Positions 8,454 through 17,589 are shown, counted from the first letter of the stretch. The stretch is DNA of 60,295 nt from an uncultured Lentisphaeria bacterium (GCA_949282965.1 CASDQW010000033.1:1-60295); one strand, 5' to 3'. Numbers and translations: made by a program. The notes: generated by a model not told the origin, from the letters alone.

Positions 8454-11400
8454 GGCTGCTCGTTCCCGCCTTGGTTTGCGGGCAGCCGGTAATCACCGCT
8501 GATCGCCACTTCTCCGTCAAACCCGTACTCCCCGTTCCGGGCAGGCCGGAAACGTCCGCTCTCATACACGAACGGCACTGGCGCAACCGGATGCCCCTCC
8601 GCCGTCAGCCGCAGCTGCCGGGCATCGGGATGCGTCCGCAAAAGCAATTGCAGCCGCTGCGCATCAAAGTCATTCCAGGCGGCGGCGACGAATTCAAAAA
8701 GCTCGGGATCCGCCCCTTCCTTCGGCACATACCGGTAACGTTCCATCCCCGCCAGACGGAGCCGTGAAGCTCCGTCACTGCGCAGTTCCGCTTCCGTCGG
8801 CACCAGCATACCGTCGGCCACACCGAGTGTCAACCAACCGGAAAAACGCCCGGAAACCGCCCCTCTCCATGCCGGCAGCGGGAGCAGCCCGTCCACGCCC
8901 ACCGAAGATGCCCGCAACGGCAGGCGCAAAGCCCTCTTTCCCCCGATCCGGACCGGCTCACGCAACATCCATTTCCCATCCCAGGCCGACACCGTCGCCC
9001 GGTGCAGGACCCAGTCGGTCTGATCCCGTTCCAGAACCATTTCGCCGGCTCCAGTTTTCACTCCCCCGGATTCCAGCTGCCGGAACGCCAGTTCCGACCG
9101 CCCGTCCCCTGCCCGCAGTTTTCCCCGCAGCCCCGCGATCCGGGCAGATCCGGATGTCGCATCGCCATCCAGCTCGTACGTCCAGTCCCGTTTCAGATTG
9201 CCCGCCCCCATCCGCAGCGATCCAGACATTCCCAGCCGTCCTTCGTACTGCCAGTCGCCGGGCAGACCGGTCAGCGCGGACAACGGCAGCGGCCGGGACA
9301 ATTGCGACAACGGCAGCGTAAATTCCGTAAACAATTCCGGCGTTCCGTTCTTTCGATCCAGCTCCCCGGTCAGGAAAAACCCGCCTCCGGACAACAGCGG
9401 CACCCGGACATTGCCGCGCCAGGACAACTGCGTCCCCCGCGCCGTCAAGTCCGTCTGCAGTACGCCGACCAGATCCCCGCCACCGCGCACCGCACTCACC
9501 GTCAACTTTCCCCGGGGCGCGTCCGCGGCCGCCGGCGGCACAAACGGCAACTGCAAATCAATCCCGGCAAACTCCAGGGGCGGCCCGGAACGCCGGGCTC
9601 CACTCAAACCGCCGCCGGAAAGCTGCAATTCACCGCGATGTCCGTCAAGCTCACGCCGGGTACTCCCACGGAACGTCCGGGCATGCCAGGACCACTCTCC
9701 GGAAAAACCGCCACGCAACAACCGCTCCGGTGCGACCCGGTGCGTTCCGGAGGCATTTTCCAACTGCAGTCCGGCAGAACGCACTGCCAGATCCGCGTCC
9801 GCCAACTCCAGCATCAGCATGCCTTTTTCAAACTTCGCCGAAGTCGCCGCGGCGGTCAGGACGCCCGTCTCCCCCTGAAAACGATGCCGCCAGCTGCCCG
9901 GTCGCCGATCTCCCGGACGGAATTCCGCCTCCAGCGTCCAGTTCGCGTTCCGCATGTCCAGAACCGCATTCCGCCAATTCGCCCGGCCGCTTTCGGCGCG
10001 GATTCCCCAGCGGAAGTTCTCCTCCCCCGGCTGCTTCTGACGGTCAAATGCGGCATCGAAAGTCAGCTTTTTTCCTTGGAAATGCCAATCCCCGTACCGC
10101 AACGTCAGCGCCTGCGCCACGCCGGCGAAATCCGACAACACCTCCACCTGGCCGTTGCCGGTTTTCAGAAATCCTTTGCAGGAAAGTCCCGACAGCGCAA
10201 ATGCCCGCTTCGCGCCTTCCAGTTGAACCGCATCCGCCTCCAACTTGAACCGGGCCGCAGCAGGCACCCCGTCACGGCGCTCCAGTTCCAGTTTCAACCG
10301 GTCCGCGGAAAAGCGCTCCTCGCCTCCCCCCGGCAGATCAAAACGCCGAAACCCCAGAAGCACCGTTTCCGAATCCGTCCCGCTGCGTCCGGCTTCGTCA
10401 AACGAGAATCCGCGCCGCGCCTCCAGATCCACGCCCAGCCCGCTCCACAATCCGGCATCTCCGGATTCCGCATGCAACGCCAGGGATTCGCCCCTGGCCG
10501 CCACCGTCAGGTCCCCCCCCGCCCGGTCGCCCTCGCCGCGCAGCTGAAAAGACTGCAACCGTGCCAGACATTCCGGCGTATCCAGCACGATCGCCCCCTC
10601 CGCCCCCGCCTGGAACGTCCATTTCCCCGACTCCGGCTGATATTCTCCCTGCAGCTGCAGCGGCAGATTCAGCTGCAACGGCGGTTTCAACCCGGCTTCG
10701 GCCTTCACCGCGACCCGACCGTTCTCCCCGAAGTGAAAAGTTGGTTTCCGCAATACCAGATGGGGAAATGTCAGCTCCGCCTCCGGCAAGGTCAGAACCG
10801 TTCCGCCATTCTCGCCGGCGCCAAGCTGAAAACGACCGGGAGACAACATTCGGAACGGCGCCGCCTCCAGCCGCCCCTCCGCGGCAAACCGGCCGTACAG
10901 CTCCGGAGGCTCCGCCAGGCGCAACGGATCTCCGATCAACACCATCCGCCCCCGGAACTCCACCACTCCCCGCAATCGGATCGAGGCGGGAATATCCCAC
11001 CCCAGCAAACGCAGTTCCTTCTCCGTCAGCGCCGCACGGACATCCGCCCGCAGTTCCTGTCGCACCAGGTCCAGGGTCCCCTCCACCGCTGCCGTTCGCC
11101 GATCAAACCGGGCAATCAGTTCCAGGCGGCGCAGCTGCGGATTATCCCCCGATTCAACCTGAAAACGGAATGGCACAACCGTCCCGTCTTCCGGCTTCCA
11201 GACGCCGGAACCTTCAATGGCCCGGCAACGGGGATCCTGCCGCAGCAGCTGCAACACCTCCTCCCAATCCGGCGCTCCCGCGAGCGTCATATCGGCAATC
11301 ACCATACGCCCGTTGGTAAAAGAACGCACCTCCCCGCCGAACGGTCCCCGCGTCCCCACCCCTCTGGACTTCGGCTGCAGACCGAACCGAAACCAGAAGG

Positions 11401-11470
11401 TCGCCGCCACCAGCAGCACCAGCGCGCCGAGCAGCCAGTAACGCTTCCAACCATTCCCGCCTTTTCTCAC
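8450..11470 (-). CDS. Large AsmA/YdbH-like envelope protein
   Basis: 1006 residues with one N-terminal membrane anchor (about 11-28) and a very long, beta-strand-rich, low-cysteine remainder with repeating LxLxGxx/GxLxLxG patterns. The C-terminal 200 residues (GLLPLPAWRGAVSGRFSGWL, then a glycine/leucine strand pattern) recall the YdbH branch of the AsmA-like superfamily, which bridges the periplasm and takes part in phospholipid transport to the outer membrane. This fold-level call rests on pattern, not a diagnostic motif. The gene sits between the formyltransferase-like gene (3-base gap) and the DUF58 gene (4-base overlap). Confidence 0.55.
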   Translation of the reverse strand: MRKGGNGWKRYWLLGALVLLVAATFWFRFGLQPKSRGVGTRGPFGGEVRSFTNGRMVIADMTLAGAPDWEEVLQLLRQDPRCRAIEGSGVWKPEDGTVVPFRFQVESGDNPQLRRLELIARFDRRTAAVEGTLDLVRQELRADVRAALTEKELRLLGWDIPASIRLRGVVEFRGRMVLIGDPLRLAEPPELYGRFAAEGRLEAAPFRMLSPGRFQLGAGENGGTVLTLPEAELTFPHLVLRKPTFHFGENGRVAVKAEAGLKPPLQLNLPLQLQGEYQPESGKWTFQAGAEGAIVLDTPECLARLQSFQLRGEGDRAGGDLTVAARGESLALHAESGDAGLWSGLGVDLEARRGFSFDEAGRSGTDSETVLLGFRRFDLPGGGEERFSADRLKLELERRDGVPAAARFKLEADAVQLEGAKRAFALSGLSCKGFLKTGNGQVEVLSDFAGVAQALTLRYGDWHFQGKKLTFDAAFDRQKQPGEENFRWGIRAESGRANWRNAVLDMRNANWTLEAEFRPGDRRPGSWRHRFQGETGVLTAAATSAKFEKGMLMLELADADLAVRSAGLQLENASGTHRVAPERLLRGGFSGEWSWHARTFRGSTRRELDGHRGELQLSGGGLSGARRSGPPLEFAGIDLQLPFVPPAAADAPRGKLTVSAVRGGGDLVGVLQTDLTARGTQLSWRGNVRVPLLSGGGFFLTGELDRKNGTPELFTEFTLPLSQLSRPLPLSALTGLPGDWQYEGRLGMSGSLRMGAGNLKRDWTYELDGDATSGSARIAGLRGKLRAGDGRSELAFRQLESGGVKTGAGEMVLERDQTDWVLHRATVSAWDGKWMLREPVRIGGKRALRLPLRASSVGVDGLLPLPAWRGAVSGRFSGWLTLGVADGMLVPTEAELRSDGASRLRLAGMERYRYVPKEGADPELFEFVAAAWNDFDAQRLQLLLRTHPDARQLRLTAEGHPVAPVPFVYESGRFRPARNGEYGFDGEVAISGDYRLPANQGGNEQP

Positions 11471-11473
11471 AAC

Positions 11474-12385
11474 CTACTCTCCCGCCGCTATCGGAATCGG
11501 CGCCCCCGCACCGAACTCCACTGTTTCCACCGCCCGGAATTCCCCCCCGTCCTCCGACCGGAAATACAACCGCACCCCGTCCGTCGCATACCGTCCCCGG
11601 GCAAACGCCTCCACCGTCTGCGGAAACACCACGTGATCCCCGTATTGCTTGAGCCGCTCCAGATTGATCTCCGCCAGCCGGGCCAGGTCATCCGCGACAC
11701 CGCCGGACGTTCCGGTTTTTCGCGCCGCACGCATCGCTGCAAGATCCTCCCGGGTAAACTGTTCCGTCGCAGCAGCCACCACCGGGGAAATCCCCAGGAT
11801 AAACCCGGAATCCATCTCTCCGCGGCCGTCTCCCGTGTATGGCCGGGCCAGAATCACGCTGGAGCGAAGACGCCAGTATCCATCCACCAGCGCCCGTTCC
11901 ACCGGTAACCGATGCAACCCCGCCAGCAGCCGCCTCCCCGCCTCGTCCCGAATCGTCAGATCCGCCGGATGCACATTGAGACAGGGGAAATCCCCGGTCA
12001 GATTGGTAAGCGGCACAAATCCGGCAAGAATACCGAAATCAATGCGGTGGAACCGCAGCAACCGCCGGAGCGCCTCCGTCCACTCCTCGCGCAGCTCCCG
12101 GCCCCGCTCCGTAGCCAACGAAATCGAGTTCAGCCCGGCCCGCCGGTAAAATTCCCGAATATCCAGCGCCACCAGCGGCTTGTCATACTCCCGGGCCAGC
12201 TGCGCAGCGCGGCTGCGGTCGGGCGCGTCGGTTACGATGACGGAAATATGGCAGGCCGGATCGGCGGCCGCCCGGAAGCGGTCCAGCAATTTCTCCGCGT
12301 TGCTGCCGGTCCCGCTCAAAAAAAGCGCGGCGCAGGGTTTGTCGCTTCCGTTCGCCGGCAGCAGGTTCGTCAAATGCACACTCAT
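11474..12385 (-). CDS. PurN-like formyltransferase family protein
   Basis: 303 residues. The N-terminus shows LFLSGTGSNAEKLL (about 22-35), matching the phosphate loop of glycinamide ribonucleotide formyltransferase, and FPCLNVHPADLT stands where PurN has NIHPSLLP with its catalytic His. The protein is about 90-100 residues longer than typical PurN (200-215), and the extension is unlike a methionyl-tRNA formyltransferase C-domain that I recognise. It heads an operon of envelope genes rather than purine genes, so the acceptor may not be GAR. The ATG at 12383-12385 follows GGAAGATCGAGG. Confidence 0.6.
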   Translation of the reverse strand: MSVHLTNLLPANGSDKPCAALFLSGTGSNAEKLLDRFRAAADPACHISVIVTDAPDRSRAAQLAREYDKPLVALDIREFYRRAGLNSISLATERGRELREEWTEALRRLLRFHRIDFGILAGFVPLTNLTGDFPCLNVHPADLTIRDEAGRRLLAGLHRLPVERALVDGYWRLRSSVILARPYTGDGRGEMDSGFILGISPVVAAATEQFTREDLAAMRAARKTGTSGGVADDLARLAEINLERLKQYGDHVVFPQTVEAFARGRYATDGVRLYFRSEDGGEFRAVETVEFGAGAPIPIAAGE

Positions 12386-12523
12386 CCTCGATCTTCCAGA
12401 AATCAAACAAAACTCCCGTTCTCTCCGGTCGTCGTCCGGACTTGCCCTCCCCCCAACCAACCGGACACCGGCATCCCCCCGTTGCGGAAATGCCGCCCGA
12501 TGTCAACCGGAACCATGGCGGAT

Positions 12524-12552
12524 AATGTGCCGCCGATGCGGATTTTTTTCAA
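12524..12552 (-). promoter_or_regulatory. Promoter of the formyltransferase-AsmA-DUF58 operon
   Basis: TTGAAA (12547-12552), 17 bases, CACATT (12524-12529) on the minus strand; the -10 is weaker than others here. The leader would be about 130 bases. Confidence 0.45.
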
Positions 12553-12611
12553 GTCTCCGACCGGACGGAATCGGGTTTTTATAAAAAAAAACGCGCCATC
12601 GGAGATTTTCA

Positions 12612-12628
12612 TTTGCGCGCCGCGCAAA
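12612..12628. promoter_or_regulatory. 17-base palindrome over a -35 element (candidate operator)
   Basis: TTTGCGCG-C-CGCGCAAA is a perfect inverted repeat with a one-base centre. It covers the -35 hexamer (12613-12618) of the promoter driving the two-gene membrane unit, the usual place for a repressor site. No regulator gene is adjacent. Confidence 0.5.
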
Positions 12629-12641
12629 CCGGTACTATTTT
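12613..12641 (+). promoter_or_regulatory. Promoter of the 12718 gene
   Basis: TTGCGC (12613-12618), 17 bases, TATTTT (12636-12641). The predicted start near 12648 leaves a leader of about 70 bases with GAGGTG just before the ATG at 12718. Confidence 0.6.
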
Positions 12642-12717
12642 ATGGTATGGATGAATCGGGTATCAATTATTCGGGGCGGGGGATCCGCCTGAAATCAAAC
12701 TTTTGCGAGGTGCTGTA

Positions 12718-13413
12718 ATGCGTAATCGGTCAATCAAGGTCATGTTGGCGCTGCTGGGGCTTTTCTGTTTCGTCGCGAGTTTTGCGGCCAGCTGGCCTTC
12801 GGTGGGCCCCGCCCGTGACGTGGTCACGCTGGTGGTCTGTTCCAACAACCAGTCGCCCCGGCTGCTGGCCGAGCTGATCCAGGCGGAAAGCAAACAGCCC
12901 TATCTGATTTTCCCGGCACCGCAGGGTGAAGACACCCGGATTTTCTTCGTCCCGTCCCGCGGACCGGCCATCGAAATTCCGGAAACCAAACTGGCGGCAT
13001 TCGTCCGCTTCCTCTCGCCGCGGCGAATCGTGGTACTCGGCAATGAATCCTACGTGCCGCGTAAATACATCAGCAAACTGGATCGCAGCATTCCGCTGTT
13101 CATCGCCGACTGCGAAGACTGGGAACGAATCGCCGAAGAACTGGCCTACATGCTGAACATTTCCAGCCTCCGGTCCGATTACAAGAAACTGCGGGACAAG
13201 ATGCTCTCTGATTCCCGGCTGTACCGCCCGATCAGCAAGCCCGCCCCGAAACAGGCGCCCGCCCAGGCGGAACCGGTCATCGAAGAAGTCGCCCTGGACG
13301 AAAACGCTGTTGTGGAAGAACCGGTTAAGCCGGAGGGAAACGCCGCCCCCACGGCGACTGACGCCTCCGCAACGACTGACGCCTCCGCTTCCACGACGGA
13401 AAACGCCCGGTAA
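12718..13413 (+). CDS. Unrecognised membrane-anchored or secreted protein
   Basis: I do not recognise a family. The 231 residues start with a signal/anchor (about 6-25), followed by a compact alpha/beta part of about 150 residues that includes RRIVVLGNESYVPRKYI and FIADCEDWERIAEEL, then a low-complexity tail rich in Pro, Ala, Thr and Glu (from about 180) ending in two near-identical DAS repeats. The ATG at 12718 is chosen because GAGGTG lies about 8 bases upstream; an ATG five codons earlier has no such site. It is followed after 43 bases by an ABC-2 permease and is probably co-transcribed with it. Confidence 0.7.
   Translation: MRNRSIKVMLALLGLFCFVASFAASWPSVGPARDVVTLVVCSNNQSPRLLAELIQAESKQPYLIFPAPQGEDTRIFFVPSRGPAIEIPETKLAAFVRFLSPRRIVVLGNESYVPRKYISKLDRSIPLFIADCEDWERIAEELAYMLNISSLRSDYKKLRDKMLSDSRLYRPISKPAPKQAPAQAEPVIEEVALDENAVVEEPVKPEGNAAPTATDASATTDASASTTENAR
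13355..13388 (+). repeat. Tandem 16-base repeat in the 12718 gene tail
   Basis: CGACTGACGCCTCCGC occurs at 13355-13370 and again at 13373-13388 (period 18). It encodes repeated TDAS and lengthens the Ala/Thr-rich tail. Confidence 0.8.
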
Positions 13414-13456
13414 TTCCGGTCGCCACCTTCAGTCATAACGCCGGGGACCGAGTGAT

Positions 13457-14416
13457 ATGTTCAATTTTTTCAAAATCACCGACAATACGTTCAAGGAATC
13501 CATCCGGGAGCCGATTTACTTCCTGATGTTGCTTTGCGCGGTGGTATTGATCGGGCACTTTCCGTCCATGGCGTTGTTCGTCTTCTCGGAACAGCTCAAG
13601 CTGGTGGTGGACAGCTCCATGGCGACGTCCCTGCTCTTCGGGCTGTTCTGTGCCGTCCTCTGTGCCAGCCATACCGTTTCCCGCGAAATGCACAACGGGA
13701 CGGTGCTGCTGCTTCTCTCCAAGCCGGTGTACCGCTGGTCCTTCGTGCTGGCGAAGATCTGCGGCATCGTGCTGGCGGCCACCCTGTTTACAGTGATCTG
13801 CAACCTGGCCTCCTTCGTGTCGGTCTATATTGCGGTCGACCAGTTCCGCATGGACATGGCAGCCTATTTTTCGTTCTTCGGAGTCATTATCGCGGCCTGT
13901 ATCGTCGGCATGGTGGCAAATTTCTGGCGCGGCAGCTCGTTTTCCGCGGTGGCCACCGTTGCACTGGCGGTTTTCATGCCGCTGTTTGTGCTTTACTGCG
14001 TGTTTTCGCGGGAAACTCCGGCGCTGTCCATGCGTGATCTGAGTGCCGCATTGATCCTGATCAATCTGGCGGTAATCGCCATGTCCACCCTGGCAGTGGT
14101 CTTCGCCACCCGGCTGGATGTGGTGGCCAATCTGACGCTCTGCACCGCGTTCTTTTTCCTGGGACTGGTATCCGGTTATCTTTTCGGCCGGGATACGGGA
14201 TCGGAAATTATCAATTTCTTTTTCGGCATTCTCTACGCTGTCCTGCCTAACTGGCAGTATTTCTGGCTGGCGGATGCGATTGCCGCCAATCGAACGATTC
14301 CCCTCGCCTATGTCCTGTGGGCTGGAGGATATGTGGTGTGTTACGTCGCCATCTGCGCCATGTGGGCAATCGCCATTTTCCAGAACAAGGAAATTGCCGG
14401 CGACATCCGCCAGTAA
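13457..14416 (+). CDS. ABC-2 type transporter permease
   Basis: 319 residues with six or so transmembrane helices and the ABC-2 permease pattern: a short N-terminal cytoplasmic segment (FFKITDNTFKESIREP), TM1, then SREMHNGTVLLLLSKPVYRW, which corresponds to the conserved E..GT...ll..P..R motif. Such proteins normally pair with an ATPase carrying Walker A/B. None is encoded in the two neighbouring genes, so the ATPase must be elsewhere or the permease has another use. The gene ends 30 bases from the convergent flavoprotein gene. Confidence 0.8.
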   Translation: MFNFFKITDNTFKESIREPIYFLMLLCAVVLIGHFPSMALFVFSEQLKLVVDSSMATSLLFGLFCAVLCASHTVSREMHNGTVLLLLSKPVYRWSFVLAKICGIVLAATLFTVICNLASFVSVYIAVDQFRMDMAAYFSFFGVIIAACIVGMVANFWRGSSFSAVATVALAVFMPLFVLYCVFSRETPALSMRDLSAALILINLAVIAMSTLAVVFATRLDVVANLTLCTAFFFLGLVSGYLFGRDTGSEIINFFFGILYAVLPNWQYFWLADAIAANRTIPLAYVLWAGGYVVCYVAICAMWAIAIFQNKEIAGDIRQ

Positions 14417-14446
14417 ACGATTCCGCAGCAGCGCCGCCGTCTCCGG

Positions 14447-15679
14447 TCATGTCGTGCCCGGAACGGCGTATGTCCCCGCCAGCATGCCGGAGCTGAATGC
14501 CCATTGCAGATTGTAACCGCCGCAGGGGCCATCCAGATCCAATACCTCGCCGGCAAAGAAAAGCCCCGGCACCAGACGACTTTCCAGAGTGCGTGGATTC
14601 ACCTGCGCCAGTGCGACGCCGCCGCGAGTCACCATCGCTTTGCGCCAGCCTTCGGTCCCGGTCACATGAAGCCGCAGACGCGAAATCCGGACGGACAGCC
14701 ATTCCCGGCCGGATGCCGGAAATTCCGCCGCCGTCGTCGTCCCGTCCTCCCACAGTACCGCGGCAAGCCGTGCCGGAAAATATCCGCTCAGCAGACGGCG
14801 AATCGTCTTCCTGCCATCCCGCCGCTGCCAGAGACGAAATTCCTCCAGCCAGTCCGCTGCAGTCCGTTCCGGATACAGATTCAATTCCAGCGGGACCTCC
14901 GCCATCTTCGTCAGCAACTCCCCGATCCGTCCCGACAGATCCAACACCGCCGGGGCCGAAATTCCGTGATGCGTGAACAGCAATTCGCCCCGCCCGGACT
15001 GTTTTTTTTCTCCAGACAGCGCGATGCGCGCCACCACATCCGGCAGCGCGATCCCGGTACACGTCCCGGGCCACTCCTCCCGGGTGCACAAACCGACCAT
15101 TCCGGGAACCGGTGTCGTGATTTCGTGTCCGGCCTGCCGTGCCAGAACGTACCCAAGATCCCCGCCCCCCAGCCGGGGATACCCCATGCCGCCGGTCGCC
15201 ACAGTCACCGCGTCCGCCGCGACCAAACCGGAATCGGTTTCCACGCCGGTTACCCCTTCCGGACCGAAGCGCAAAGCACGTACCGTACATCCGGTACGCA
15301 CCACGACATGCCGGCGGCGCCCCTCCTTCAGCAGGGCCTCCAGCACATCTGCCGCCCGACCGGAACGGGGGAAGCAATGAAAGCCATCAGGAAACCCCAG
15401 GGGTACGCCCCGGTCTTCAAACCATCTTCGCAGCGCTTCCGGCGGCAGCAGCGTCAAAGCCGGCAGCATAAAACGCCATTGCCGTCCGAACTTCCGTGCC
15501 AGTGGCTCCGACTCCAGCGCATTAGTCAGATTGCAGCGTCCGCCGCCGGTGGCCAATAATTTTGCTCCGGGCCGCGCCAGCCGTTCCAGTACCGTAACCG
15601 GTGCCCCCCGGGATGCGGCAGCAGCAGCAGCCAACAATCCCGCCGGCCCCGCGCCGACCACCAGAACCGGCCTCTCCAT
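14447..15679 (-). CDS. NAD(P)/FAD-dependent oxidoreductase, BaiN/HI0933 family
   Basis: 410-residue flavoprotein. An N-terminal Rossmann fingerprint VLVVGAGPAGLLAAAAAA (about 5-22) is followed by PGAKLLATGGGRCNLTNA, a hallmark of the HI0933/YhiN/BaiN family, and near the C-terminus TRGGVALAQVNPRTLESR and LDGPCGGYNLQWAFSSG. Family members include BaiN of bile acid 7-dehydroxylation, but most are uncharacterised, so the substrate is unknown. The start at 15677-15679 is supported by AGGAGA about 8 bases upstream and by the promoter at 15723-15750. Confidence 0.9.
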   Translation of the reverse strand: MERPVLVVGAGPAGLLAAAAAASRGAPVTVLERLARPGAKLLATGGGRCNLTNALESEPLARKFGRQWRFMLPALTLLPPEALRRWFEDRGVPLGFPDGFHCFPRSGRAADVLEALLKEGRRRHVVVRTGCTVRALRFGPEGVTGVETDSGLVAADAVTVATGGMGYPRLGGGDLGYVLARQAGHEITTPVPGMVGLCTREEWPGTCTGIALPDVVARIALSGEKKQSGRGELLFTHHGISAPAVLDLSGRIGELLTKMAEVPLELNLYPERTAADWLEEFRLWQRRDGRKTIRRLLSGYFPARLAAVLWEDGTTTAAEFPASGREWLSVRISRLRLHVTGTEGWRKAMVTRGGVALAQVNPRTLESRLVPGLFFAGEVLDLDGPCGGYNLQWAFSSGMLAGTYAVPGTT

Positions 15680-15722
15680 ACAGCAATTCTCCTGTTTTCC
15701 CTGTCTGCATATTCCCCCCCCG

Positions 15723-15750
15723 AATATACCCTGCTCCGGCGTTTTTTCAA
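15723..15750 (-). promoter_or_regulatory. Promoter of the BaiN-like gene
   Basis: TTGAAA (15745-15750), 16 bases, TATATT (15723-15728) on the minus strand; the predicted transcript starts about 40 bases before the ATG. Confidence 0.65.
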
Positions 15751-15769
15751 TGGCAGTACCGGATTCCGC

Positions 15770-15797
15770 TTGCAATCTCAGGGGAACGCCGTATATT
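15770..15797 (+). promoter_or_regulatory. Promoter of the AarF/UbiB-like gene
   Basis: TTGCAA (15770-15775), 16 bases, TATATT (15792-15797). The transcript would start near 15804, 26 bases before the ATG. It is divergent from the promoter at 15723-15750. Confidence 0.65.
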
Positions 15798-15829
15798 GAC
15801 CGGTGAAGTGAACGGATCAGGGGGTTGTC

Positions 15830-17548
15830 ATGTCGCTGCTGCGAAAATTATCTCACATCGATCAGTCCTATGCCAATTTCCGGCGTTATCTGGAAATCAT
15901 CGATGCCTTGTTCGTATTCGGGTTCGGGGATCTCTTCGCCGGGGTTCCGGAGGGGATCGATCACCCCAAAAGCCGCTGGAACCTGTTGCGTTTCCGGCGC
16001 CGGGGCGATGCGCTTGCCCGCAGTCGTACCCGCCCGGAACGGGTCCGGATGCTGCTGGAAACCCTCGGTCCGACCTTTGTGAAGCTCGGCCAGGTGCTCG
16101 CCTCACGCCCCGACATGATTCCCGCGGAATACGTCCGGGAGCTGACCCGGCTGCAGGACAAAGTTCCCGGATTCCCCTGGGAAGAGGCCCGGAAGATCAT
16201 CGAATCGGAACTGAAACGCCCGATCACGGACTGTTTCCGTTCCATTGATCCCGAACCCTTCGCCGCCGCCTCCATCGGGCAGGTTCACCACGCCGTGCTG
16301 CCGGACGGCACCGAGGTGGTGGTAAAAGTCCAGCGGCCGGGCATCGAACGAAAAGTTGCCATCGATCTCGAAATCATGTATCATCTGGCAACGCGCCTGG
16401 AACATACCGACCTGGATCTGGCACAGGTCAAGCCGACGCGCATTGTCGAGGAGTTTTCCCATGTGCTGACCCGGGAACTCAATTATGTGGTGGAGGCCAC
16501 CCATGCGCGCCGCTTCGCCATCGACATGGCCCATCAGCCGGGCATTTTCGTTCCGAAAGTCTATGAACACCTTTCCTCCATGCGGGTGCTGACCATGGAA
16601 CGGGTCCCCGGCCATCCCGCCGACACGGTGCTGGCGCAGCCGGAATTGCGACAACAATTTGATTTGAAACTGCTGGCCAAGTACGGCGCCGACGCCATGA
16701 TGGCCCAGATTTTCACCCATGGCTTCTTTCATGCGGATCCGCACCCGGGAAACATTTTCTTTCTGGAAGGGAATCGGCTGTGCTTCATTGACTTCGGCAT
16801 GATGGGCAGAGTCAGCGAGCAGGAACGCGGGGACTTCGTCCGCACGGTGCAGGTCATTCTGCGCAGGGATCACCAGCGCCTGGTCCGGTGCGTTCTGCGT
16901 CTCTCTACCCAGACCGGTATTCCCCCCAACCTGATGTTGCTGGAGCGCGACCTCGGCGACCTCGTGGAGGAAAACCTCTATCTGCCTCTGGAAAAAATCA
17001 GCCTGGCGCGGATTCTGGAGCAGTTGATGCGCACCATCACCTTCCACCGGCTCGTCCTGCGTCCGGACCTCTATGTGATGTTCAAGGCACTGATCACCAT
17101 CGAAACCCTGGCCCGGCGCCTGGATCCGGATCTGCAGATCATGGAAATTCTCCAGTCCGCCATGCATCAGGCCCGCTGGCGGATGCTGAGCCTGAAGCGA
17201 CGCCGGGAAAATCTCGTGGAAACGCTGACCGATCTGGAGGAACTGGCCAACGAACTGCCGTACACCACCGAAATTCTGCTGAATAAATTGCAGAAAGGTG
17301 AGCTCTCGTTCCGGTTGGAACACCATGGTCTGCTGCCGTTGCGGGAAACGCTCCGGATCGCCTTCAACCGTCTCGCTTACGCCGTCGTGCTGGCGGCGCT
17401 GATCATCGGGTCCTCGCTGATCGTGCTGGCCAAGGAGCCGCCTCTCTGGAGCGGCATCCCGGTTATCGGGATCGTCGGCTTCGTGGCTTCAGCGCTGATG
17501 GGATTCGGCATGTTGTTCCGGGCCATACACAAACCGCCCGAATCATAA
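15830..17548 (+). CDS. AarF/UbiB/ABC1 family atypical kinase
   Basis: 572 residues. The N-terminal part carries the family KxGQ motif in TFVKLGQVLASRPDMIP (about 82-98), followed by the nucleotide-loop analogue AAASIGQVHHAVL and VVVKVQRPG with the kinase Lys. FHADPHPGNIFF and IDFGMMG are the catalytic and metal motifs. Two C-terminal transmembrane helices follow (about 510-570). Family members support ubiquinone or other isoprenoid-lipid metabolism by ATPase/kinase activity. No ubiquinone gene is nearby, so the lipid it serves here is open. Transcribed from its own promoter. Confidence 0.93.
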   Translation: MSLLRKLSHIDQSYANFRRYLEIIDALFVFGFGDLFAGVPEGIDHPKSRWNLLRFRRRGDALARSRTRPERVRMLLETLGPTFVKLGQVLASRPDMIPAEYVRELTRLQDKVPGFPWEEARKIIESELKRPITDCFRSIDPEPFAAASIGQVHHAVLPDGTEVVVKVQRPGIERKVAIDLEIMYHLATRLEHTDLDLAQVKPTRIVEEFSHVLTRELNYVVEATHARRFAIDMAHQPGIFVPKVYEHLSSMRVLTMERVPGHPADTVLAQPELRQQFDLKLLAKYGADAMMAQIFTHGFFHADPHPGNIFFLEGNRLCFIDFGMMGRVSEQERGDFVRTVQVILRRDHQRLVRCVLRLSTQTGIPPNLMLLERDLGDLVEENLYLPLEKISLARILEQLMRTITFHRLVLRPDLYVMFKALITIETLARRLDPDLQIMEILQSAMHQARWRMLSLKRRRENLVETLTDLEELANELPYTTEILLNKLQKGELSFRLEHHGLLPLRETLRIAFNRLAYAVVLAALIIGSSLIVLAKEPPLWSGIPVIGIVGFVASALMGFGMLFRAIHKPPES

Positions 17549-17589
17549 CGGCGAAAGCGGCATTTTCACTGCCCCCCCCGGAATTTGAG

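Larger units (their letters stand above)
12386..12717. other. Divergent control region
   Basis: About 330 bases between divergently transcribed genes. It holds a minus promoter (12524-12552) and a plus promoter (12613-12641), an A-rich tract near 12583-12593 and a perfect palindrome over the plus -35. No gene-like frame is convincing. Confidence 0.6.

Noticed and set aside
9002..11908. 968-codon open frame on the plus strand
   Set aside because: It runs antisense to the AsmA-like gene. Composition (Gln/Pro/Arg-heavy) is that of a shadow frame and no fold is visible.
15539..15679. Longer start for the BaiN-like flavoprotein at 15775
   Set aside because: The upstream codons lie across the promoter and encode no conserved sequence; the Rossmann motif begins right after the chosen ATG.
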